Translations under genes and position numbers: made by a program | Assembly (NCBI GenBank): GCA_020912385.1 | Contig: CP087207.1 | Location: 1,364,001 to 1,428,000 of the forward strand | DNA from: Neofusicoccum parvum | Taxonomy: Eukaryota; Ascomycota; Dothideomycetes; Botryosphaeriales; Botryosphaeriaceae | Direction of reading: 5' to 3' | DNA length: 64,000 nt | Notes under the pieces: model-generated | The model's database searches: none | What the model was told of the DNA's origin: nothing | Seen by the model: only the letters and a program-made list of their open reading frames with translations | Part shown: piece by piece, positions 55,360 to 64,000 of the stretch | Position numbering within the stretch: position 1 is the first letter of the stretch | Layout: each line of letters starts with the position of its first letter

Positions 55360-57802
55360 TTACAGCCCGATGCTCTTCTTGACCCAGTTCTCCAAACCGC
55401 CGAGCGCAATGATCTCCTGCACGTTCGGCGGCAGCTCGCCCACCTTCTGGCTCCACTTCTCGCCGCCCTCGCCCTCTTGGATCGTGACCTTGCTCCGGCG
55501 AACGTCCCACTCGAATGTCCAGCCCGTACGCCGCGTCAGCGCCTTCTCACCACCGTGCGACGAGAAAGTGTTGCGCAAGCGTTCGACCAGACGCGGAACT
55601 TCGACGCCCATCAGCGCGTTGTTGATGCTGTTACGCCCGAAGATGTTTGCAAATGAACCCGACACCACGAGCGGAATGCCCTTGGCCAGAATTGCAGTAG
55701 CCGCCTGCTCACGCGACGAGCCGCAGCCGAAGTTGAAGCCCGAGACGAGGACGTCGCCTGGCTTGGCCACCTTCGCGAATTCCTTGTCGTAGTTCTCCAT
55801 GACCACCTCGGCCATCTTCTCGCGAGTGACGTCATCTTGGTATGTGTACTTGCCAGGATAAATGCCGTCGGTATTGATGTTGTCCGCGTCGCAGAAGACG
55901 ATCTCACCCGACACCTTCTCAGGGAAGCCGGGAAGAATCTCCGTGAGTGCGTCTTCGTCTGAAGATTCGGCCTCAGCGCTGCCGCCCTGGCCCGCGATGG
56001 CCTGCTTACCGGTCGCAACCATTGCGTCGACCTGGCCGATGATTGACTCCAGAGCATCCTCGATGGTATTGCCGATCAAGTCGCCCTCACCACGGACCAC
56101 GCCTGTCACACCCTCGGGCTTCTCGTACCAGCCAGTTCCCGAGATCTTACCAGCCAGCGCACTGGCAGCGACGACCTCAGGGCTGGCGAGGTAGGCCTTG
56201 GCATCCGTCGAGCCCATCCGGCCCTTGAAATTGCGGTTGCTTGCGCTAATGCCAACCTCTCCGGGCTCCAGAAGCCCAGTTCCGAGGCCAATGCAAGGGC
56301 CGCAGCCGCTTGGCAGAGGCTGCGCACCGGCCTGGAGGAGAGTGTCCCAGTCACCCGTCTCTCTTGCAGTAGCTTCTTCCAAAGTCGAAGCAGCGGCGAT
56401 GTAGAAATTGACGTGCTCCGGAATCTTGGGGATCTGACCGTTGTTCTTCTCGGCGGCCTCCTTGAAGACGCGGGCAGCGGCGGCAATGTCAGAGCTCCGA
56501 GAGTTGGTGCAAGAGACGAGGTAAGCCCTGTTGACCTTAATGTCTTGGGCCGCGAGTTCATTGAGCGGCGTAGCGACCTTGACAGAGTTGGGGCCAGCGA
56601 CATAGGGCGAGAGGGTTCCAAGGTCAAGGTAGAGCTTCTTAGCATAGGTGGCACCGGGATCGGCGACAGGAGCGTTTTCAAAGAGATCATCGAGGCGCTC
56701 GTGGTTGAAGCGGGCGATGCGGTTGCTCTCCAAAAGGTTGCCAGAGTTGTACATGGAAGCTTCCGTGGCCTTGAAGCGCAACCAACCCTTCAGCGTAGCA
56801 TCCATGGGGAAGAGACCGCTCAAAGCACCCCACTCAGTCGTCATGTTGGCGATGGCGAGGCGGTCATCAATGGGCAGGCTGGCGAGGGTCTCCGGAGATC
56901 CAGTGAACTCAATGGCGTGGTTGAGAACATCGTCATTGTTGAACAGACCGCAGAGAGCAACAATAATGTCCTTGCCAGTGACACCCTTGGGCAGAACACC
57001 AGTGAAGGTGACCTTGGCGATAGGGGGAATCTGCCACCAGGTCTTGGTGGTGGCCCAGATGGAAGCAGCGTCAGTGCGCACGACAGGGGTTCCCAGACAG
57101 CCAATGCCGCCGTACATGTTGGTGTGGCTGTCAGACGCGACAGCGAGAGTGCCGGGGAAGGCGTAGCCCTCCTCCACCATGATCTGGTGTCCAATCCCCC
57201 TGCCAGCCGGGTAGAAATCGACGCCCTGCTTCTTGGCAAACTCCTCAATCTGCCTGTACTTTTTCAGGTTGGCCTCGCTCTTGTTCTGCACGTCGTGGTC
57301 CAGGGTCATGACGGTCTGACGGTTGTTCGCGATTTTGGTGCCACCGATGCCCATGAACTTCAGAGCAACGGGCCAAGAGTTGTCGTGGGTCATGCAGTGG
57401 GCGGGGCTGATGGTGACATAGTCGCCGGACCTGACAAACTTGCCATCGGGCAGGCCCACGGCGTACTTCTGCACGATCTGCTCGGTCAGGGTCTGCGGGA
57501 CGGGCTGCGGCTTCTGGAGGGAGGAGAGGATGGACGAGGCATTGGAATCCTCAAGCTGGGCGTGGAAGACATGCTCCTGCCGGGCAGCGGCAGAGGCGCT
57601 GCTGTATAACCGCGGACGATGGAAGGACTGGGATGGGCGAGCGAGGGAGGCGGCGGCGCGCACGACAGGCGTCCGACATGCGGCAGAGGGCGGTCGGATC
57701 TTGCAGATATCAGCTACACGCAGCAGTCAACGGAAGGCATTGCAGTCGTACCAGGCCTACGCGACCAGCCAGGCGGGCAGCAGAGCGAATGGTGGAAGCC
57801 AT
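55360..57802 (-). CDS. lys4: Homoaconitase, mitochondrial (LYS4/LysF)
   Basis: This is the [4Fe-4S] hydro-lyase of the alpha-aminoadipate lysine pathway; it works on homocitrate/homoaconitate and homoisocitrate in the mitochondrion. The main exon (55,360-57,699) has no in-frame ATG near its 5' end. A first exon at 57,761-57,802 ([14 protein letters not shown]) joined by a 61-nt intron (GTAGGC...CAAG) supplies an Arg-rich mitochondrial presequence and gives 793 residues. Cluster ligands are Cys411 ([10 protein letters not shown]), Cys480 and Cys483 (SGCGPCIG). Substrate-binding and swivel-domain motifs follow ([31 protein letters not shown]). N-terminal blocks such as [20 protein letters not shown] and [13 protein letters not shown] distinguish homoaconitase from aconitase. 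Lysine auxotrophy on loss is known from yeast and Aspergillus. Confidence 0.93.
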
Positions 57803-60800
57803 GGTTGCTGCCGTGGACAGTCAGAGCGCGCCGCGGCCGTTATCGCGCAACTTTTCTTGACGCACAGGGCTTCCCCAGATTTTCGCTTAGCAATTCGCAC
57901 CGCCTTACTGGCCCGACCTCCGCGCCCTCCGAAGCCGCAGCCATGCCGTCGCGACACACCATGGCACGGGAATGCACGGGGCCGTTCCTGTTCTGCTCTG
58001 GCTGGACACGAACAGGCGCTCTGCTGCTGCCCACGAGCATCTCGGCCACTCCCAGCCACCCCAGCTCGCCGCCGAGATCGGAAGCCCACCATCTCTTTGG
58101 CTCACGGAACACGGGTCCGATTCCTGCCAGTCGGAAAGCCTGCACATGTGCTTCCACTCCTGCGCGATCCAGTTTGTCGAGGGTTGCTCATCTTGACGGT
58201 CGGCTGAAGCTTCTCTCTGGACACCGCGCTGGGACGTGTGGTATTCTCAGGGCGACAAGCCCTAGCTACAAGAGTAGAACCACCTATGTGTCACGGCAGG
58301 CACCGGCTCTGGGCAAGAGTGCCGGTCTCGTGCAGCTGCCGGGCTGCCTCATTTGTTCCGAGTCTTCGCGGGAACATGACGCACGCGGCCCGATGGGTTC
58401 TCTCCGCATGACGGCAATGACTCTTTCCAGAACCCGCTCAATTGGAAGGACCTCTGCATTGTGTCGATCGGTTGAAACAACCGCGCGGTCAGCGTTGCGG
58501 ATACGAACCACCCGGACACCTTCATCTTGAGCGTTGGGGAGAATGAATAGTGTACCGAATGATTTGCTGAGACCGTTTTTGTCGCTGCTGCAATCCGAGA
58601 GCTATGAAGGACAGTGTAGAGCGTGTTGACATGCCACGAGGAGTATCTGCGCCGTTTGCCGTCAATGCGCAGCGGACGCCACTCAATGTGCTCCACGCGG
58701 CCGGTGGGCGACACCTGGAGAGCTACGTGGGCGTCCCGTCACGCCGTTGCACGTGTTGTGTTGGGCAAGTTCCTCCCGTTGGAGGCCTCACAGTCAAAGA
58801 GATGCAGCGAAACCATTGGTCCTTAGCCCCAGCCTTTTCCACCAGAATGCTCCATCCAATCCTTTCCAACTTGGTTCCAACATACCCGATTGGCTGGAGA
58901 CTGACAGGTCGCAGCCACTGCAATCACTGTGATTCTACGCCCGGGATGTGAGGATAGCCTGTGCATACAGGGCGTTGGTCAACCTTTTCCCCAACAGCAG
59001 CACCTTTCTCGCGCGCAGTCTAAGGAGTCGCCGATAGTCTCTCCTTCCTGAAACGTTTCCCCCGCATCTGCACCCTCCGCAATCCTACGCAGCCTTGTCC
59101 TACAAAGATTGCGACGCAAAAGGACCGGTCCTGCTGAGGAACTGTCTCCATGTTCTCATTTGGTGATGCTCCAAGGCTCCAAAGTGGCGCTCAGGTTTTG
59201 TGAGATCAGCGTTCCAAGATAAATCCTCGCAAGGCGCATCGGCTTGAAGGGTTGGTTCCTATGGGGTGTGAGCGTCTGAGGATTCTCCTAGGGCGAGCTG
59301 GTAATCTCCATGGGCTTGGCAGAGGGCAACGTGGGTGGCGTCTATAGCTTCAGATGAAACAGCACATTTTTACCACAGGCCTGGATGTAGGGCACGAATA
59401 TCATAGATCACCGCCGCTAAAGAAGACAGCTCAGCAAACTGCTATGTTGTCCAGCACCGGGATAGGATGCAAATTGGTTGCGACGTGCCGTCACGGCTCG
59501 GGCAGATGTCGACGACAACCGGCTAGCTCCCCGCTCGTGCTGCGTAGTGGAATGGCCGAGTCAGGAACCCTTGATGGAGACTTGTCACATCTTAGAGACG
59601 TAAAATTGCGCTTTCGCGTGGCTTTGATCTGCTCTGGCCAAGTCAACGATGCATAGGTAGTGAGAGATGCCGGAATACGCGTCATAAGGCGTGGTACGCA
59701 TCTGCGTCCATACCGGAGCAATCACCGACGCAGCCGGCGAATGCACAGCGAGTTGGTGCCCAGCTTCATGACAAGCGATGGAGATTGACGGGGAGGCTGG
59801 GCTGATAGCAGGGCTCATGCGGATGCTGGAAAGCACTCGCGGGCACACACTTTGACTATGGCCGACCGAAAGACGTGCGAGTAGCAAGATAGCCGGGGCT
59901 TGGTGGTGCCGTGGGTGTGAGCCACACACCGACATGCTACAGTGAGGCGTCCGCCAGGTAAAGTCCTCAGCCGTCCATCTGGAGTCTGGGCGGATCGAGG
60001 TCGAGGGGCGACGGCGCAGATACGGGTGGCACACGTCTCAGGATAGTCGTGAAGGTAGCCATCGCCGGCGCCTATATAGGCTAATTCGAGAGACCTGGCG
60101 GCTTGACGGTGGGAGGCTGGCTGTGCGGGTGCTGGCGACAGGATGGTGTTGAGGGCGCGTTGTGGCGCAGGGGCCTCTAAGCGACCCGGCGCGCCTGGAC
60201 GCCTCTGACAGCCTGAAACCGCAACTCCCACCAAGCTACTCCTTCCCGCCCGCCGCTGTCTTTACCATCACAGCCCCAGCGCCCAATTCGCCCGCTTCCC
60301 GGCCAAGCTCTGGTGGCGGGTCTTGACACTCTTGACACTTGGGGCTCTCCGTCCGCCTGCACCGGAGATGTCGTCGTCGCTCCCACCAATGTCGTGCGGC
60401 CAGCTTGCGGTGACGGCGATACGCCGTCATCGTCCCCAGCCATTGGATCTCATCTTGCGCCGCCTTCGCTTCTATCCCTGGCATTCTATTCTAGATTGAC
60501 TTGCCGTTGGGCTCCCGCTCCGCCGTGGATTTGGACGATCTGCGGACAAGAGTCGTCGCTGGCGCCAGCTGCCGGGATTTCCCACGCCTGCTGTCTCAGC
60601 GCCGCACCAATCAACGCCCCTCGAGCCGCGATGCTTCTTCCCATTTCTGGCCTTTCTCCGGCCGGTCGCGCTATAGGTCTGCCGTTATAGCAGGTTTGAG
60701 ATTTTGTCGGGTTCCAGATCATCGCTTTCCCGGCTTGCTCCCGTTTCAGCCCCCGGAAGCGACCTGCCTCCCGCACACATACAAACCACTTCACGTCTGA

Positions 60801-61578
60801 TGTCACCCCGCATTCTGCCTGGGCCACCGCCCTGTTCGCCTGTACAGCACAGAAGCCGCCCCCTTCTCTGGCACTGAAGCTGAGCGGTGCCGTGGCGCTT
60901 GCCTGCCGTGGGCACGTTTTCCATCATTTGCATCTGTTGCTGGGCGCAATCTGTGAAATGTCTAACTGATGCTGTCGAAGAAAAGTAAAAGACCAGATTC
61001 CAAATGCAGCTCAGCTTTGACAGATCAACTGGCCCGTGCAATTGCCCCATCGAGAAAGGTCGCGGCCAGACAAGCCTGCCGCCGGAGACATTCCTAGCCG
61101 CTCGTCATGCACTCATGCAGGCCCAGGCATGCATCAGGACGACCCTAAGTGGCGCTATCAGACCCTGCGTCCATACGAGTAGCAAGAAGCGTCTCTCGGC
61201 GTTCTTGGTCGAGTCACTGGCCGGCCCATCATCTCCTTCTCCGTGGCGGGAACGGGGCAGATGCCGCAGGACCGCTGACGCGAAACCCTCCATCTGCGGC
61301 CGAACAGGTCTCAAAGATGTCTCTGCGCCTCATATGCCTCATGCCGCCCTTCTTGAGTGTGGTCGCTTCAGTCTTTCTTTCGCCTTCCTGGATTCTGTTT
61401 CTTTGCTGGCTGGTTCAGGGCGAGTTGGCAGCTGGATGAAGGTCGAGCACAGGTTACACCTTCTCTGCCGCTCTTTTTACTTTCTACTTCTTGTTTAATG
61501 CTTTCGTTTCTCGCTTCCTGCTGCTGCTGGTCTTCAGCGTGTTGACAAATCCCCCAAGTCTATTCTGCACACCTGCAG
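57803..61578. other. Long divergent intergenic region
   Basis: No confident gene is seen in 3.8 kb between homoaconitase and the membrane-protein gene. On the minus strand, 58,270-58,735 has a coding-like look in two adjoining frames (VEHIEWRPLRIDGKRRRYSS, then VRVVRIRNADRAVVSTDRHN) without a start, domain or complete splice plan; it may be a gene relic or chance. A palindromic CCTATATAGG occurs at 60,071. C/T-rich sequence from 60,240 to 61,560 is probably promoter and leader of the downstream gene. Confidence 0.4.
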
Positions 61579-64000
61579 ATGGATGGAGTAAAACGGAACA
61601 TCGCCAGCGCCAACAGCGCCAACGGCGCGAACACCAACATGACCATGGATTTCCAGGTGTCGGCTGCCGAGTTCAATGAGACGCGCCAGGAGATCACGAA
61701 GCTGGTGCTCGGCCAACAGAAGACGCTACGAAGCATGCATGTCGTCCTCGGCGTCTTCAGCTTGATTCTGGCGACGGTCATGGTGACGAGGATCCTGTAC
61801 GACAGCTGGAGGGCATCAAAGTTGAACGTGGTTCTGCGACCAAGGTGAGAAAGAGTGAGAGATGGATGCGAAGCATGCGCTGACTGGTCAGGAAATTGGA
61901 ATGGCTGAGGTCAATACACACCGCGGAGGTCTTCCCGCTGGCTCTTGCCGTGTCATTGATCGTTCAGATGGTCATCATCATTTCCGTTCAGTCCGTCAAT
62001 CTCAACAGGTTTTTCGAGCACAGCTGCCGAGGCGTTGTTCAGCTTATTATGCCGAGTACGTCACCAGAATTGGACAGTTCTCTAGCTTGTGTATTAACAT
62101 CGGTGTGCAGCTCTTTTTCTCGTTGGCTTCACGAATCTCGTCTTTGGCATCGAGACCACCTTACGCGCGCTCAAAGGATCGGTACAGCGAGGAAAGTGGA
62201 CCGCCACGGTCTGCGTAGCAGCCATTTTTGGATGTCTGCTCGTCACTTGGATCCCAACCATTGTCTGGGTTGGTGGAAACAGGTGCTTCGGCGAGCTGAT
62301 CTGGATTCCCTTCCGATACCGCCGAGTTATTGTTCCTTTGACCTCCGTCCTGCTCTTCGCATACATTGTCTTGGGCTCGCTCTTGATCCTGAAGCTCCGG
62401 TACGACCCCAACTTCGACGCCGATGAGAGAGTTTCAGCATCAAGGATGGTATACTACCTGTCTTTTGCGCTCATTGAGCATGTAAGTGGATAAGCCATTT
62501 TCTTGCGATGGCATCGACTGACAATGCCTAGGCTCTCATAATCCCTTTTTTCATCCAAGCCTATCTTGGTAACTTTGACAGCAAATTCACAAGCTCTCGA
62601 GTTGCCGAGATCACCCTGTTCTCTTCTGGCATCTTCATCGCATTCCTTCACCTTTTCCTTCGAGTAAATGTCAACCGCATGGTCATCAAGCCCGTGGGTG
62701 TTCCGTGGAAACAAAATAAGAGAGCCATCCGGTTCCGTCTCTTTGGTCCTAGCGATCTAGAGATGACCATCAGCGGGCCATTGGGCATCAAAGACCGCGC
62801 GTATGCGATGCAAGACTATTACTATAGGCCCGAAAAGAGTGGTTTGGAATTCGCATACAACACCCCGGAGGAATCGACGCGGCCGTCTGATCCTGAAAAT
62901 ACGTACACGCCCCAGCTTCCGACTCTTCTGGCCAACCGCCAGTCAAGACAATCGAACGGATCAAAGCTAGCGGCATGGCCGCTTCCGTTGGAGCCTCTCA
63001 AGAGGGCAGAGAGCAAACATGCGAGAAAGCCATCTGGAGACAGGCGTACCCCGACCTATTCACTCTTTCCCAACCAACTCCCCGCAGACGATGTCCCTCG
63101 CCTCCCCGCAACCGTCTATAACCCCAATCAATCTTCAAACACCCGCAAGCCCTCCTTCGACACCGGAAAGCGGGGCACTGCCGCCTCGTTCGCGCCGTCA
63201 GTCACCGATGTGTCGGAGGCGTACCAGGGTCTCCTTCCTCCGATGCCGCTGTTCGCTCAACGCCCATTCCACCGCCGCGACAGCAGCGTCGACAGCAGCG
63301 CGACCGTGCAAATTGGTCTGCGACTGTCGGTCGCGCCCGCTGCGATGATGGCGGGCAGCCACGCCACGCTGACGCGCCCATTCGCGCCTCCGTCACCCGT
63401 GCGGGAGCCGACCGACTCCAGCGGCGAGAGCATAGGCCTCCCGATTCAGGCACCAGCACCTGCACCTCTCTTTTCGACGAAGCCTTTTGGCCACAAGCGT
63501 CAGCAATCGTCGATCGCATCGGGCCCGTCCGGGCCTCCACCGTCGGTGCCCCCGCCGTCGATGCCGTCGCCCTTGACGATGACGATGCCCCAAGTTGATA
63601 TTCAAGAAGAGCAGAAGAACGAAGCCACGCCTGCTGCGCTCGTGGTGCCTGCCGCACCGGTGTCACCGGCGTCGACACGCTTTCAAGAGGACGACGAATC
63701 GGAAGATGGCAGCTCTCAATACAGTGCGCCGTCATTCAACTCATTCACGATCATAAACCCCCAGAATAGCCAAAACTATCTGGAGACTGCGCGGAACAAG
63801 GTGTTGCCGCCGACGCCGAGCGACTCGCTCACGGATGGTGGCAAGAAGGGCGAGGACGAAAACAAGGGTGCGGCTGCCTCACCCCGCAGCAACAGTCCGT
63901 TGCGCATGAATCCCATTTCGACACCGGAGCGCACGGCATCGCCCAGATGGGTGGACCTCCGCAGCGGCACGATCAAGAGGAGCGATTCCCCGGCACACAG
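61579..64000 (+). CDS. Seven-helix membrane protein with long Ser/Pro-rich tail, 3' end outside window
   Basis: Exons 61579-61844, 61892-62055, 62111-62481 and 62532 onward read 756 residues to the window edge without a stop. The N-terminal 280 residues contain about seven hydrophobic helices: MHVVLGVFSLILATVMVTRI, VFPLALAVSLIVQMVIIISV, LFLVGFTNLVFGIET, TVCVAAIFGCLLVTWIPTIV, VIVPLTSVLLFAYIVLGSLL, MVYYLSFALIEHALIIPFFI and VAEITLFSSGIFIAFLHLFL. The remaining 460 or more residues are polar and rich in Ser, Pro and Arg, with many SP sites and a proline run (GPPPSVPPPSMPSPL), so probably a phosphorylated cytosolic tail. The architecture recalls G-protein-coupled-receptor-like fungal proteins, but I see no diagnostic motif. 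The ATG at 61,579 is the first in frame. Confidence 0.85.

Noticed and set aside
56413..57609. 398-codon plus-strand open frame opposite homoaconitase
   Set aside because: Antisense shadow; the minus strand encodes a complete enzyme.
59585..60234. Overlapping minus-strand frames near 60 kb
   Set aside because: Biased composition and no conserved motif; the nearby CCTATATAGG palindrome has no suitable gene behind it.
1..64000. CRISPR arrays, bacterial operons, ribosome-binding sites, rRNA
   Set aside because: The window is intron-bearing fungal nuclear DNA and no such structure was seen.

Overview
This 64 kb window is nuclear DNA of a filamentous ascomycete (Pezizomycotina). The genes are GC-rich, most introns are 46-75 nt with CTRAC-type branch sites, and the gene set is typical of moulds: a Ppo fatty-acid oxygenase, homoaconitase of the aminoadipate lysine pathway, a GMC oxidoreductase, secreted GH3 and M14 hydrolases, and a Goodbye-NACHT STAND protein. 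The AT-rich centre is full of CpA-to-TpA changes of the kind left by repeat-induced point mutation (RIP). The order and style fit Dothideomycetes best, but that placement is inference.

Left arm (1-29,000). It holds the 3' end of an old-yellow-enzyme gene, a 2,040-residue DOCK-family exchange factor, an RGG-box protein of unknown function, a secreted M14 carboxypeptidase and a secreted GMC flavoenzyme. Then come the very-long-chain enoyl reductase Tsc13 and, divergent from it, a PpoA-type psi factor-producing oxygenase. A secreted GH3 beta-glucosidase and a multi-pass membrane protein complete the arm.

Centre (29,003-37,790). This is a gene-free island of decayed mobile elements. Two Tad1-like non-LTR retrotransposon families (called A and B here) occur as several 5'-truncated copies in both orientations. 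A third repeat family (X) carries a relic reading frame with a tryptophan-rich repeat of about 24 residues. Copies differ strongly in RIP damage, and one family A copy sits inside an X copy between perfect 15-bp target-site duplications.

Right arm (37,800-64,000). A metabolic group comes first: cytosolic alpha/beta hydrolase, nitrilase, AAAP amino-acid transporter, secreted alpha/beta hydrolase and a VOC-family dioxygenase-like protein. Next is a 10-exon NLR-like STAND gene (Goodbye, NACHT, helical repeats, ZZ zinc finger; 1,518 residues) with an 11-nt microexon, and beside it an unrecognised 302-residue gene on the same strand. Mitochondrial homoaconitase (with a separate presequence exon) and a seven-helix membrane protein with a long Ser/Pro-rich tail, cut by the window end, complete the arm.

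Exon maps were built by hand from splice signals, reading frame and family conservation. All of them close in frame, but none is backed by transcripts. The most unusual material is the STAND gene and its neighbour, the layered repeat island, and the X-family repeat protein.
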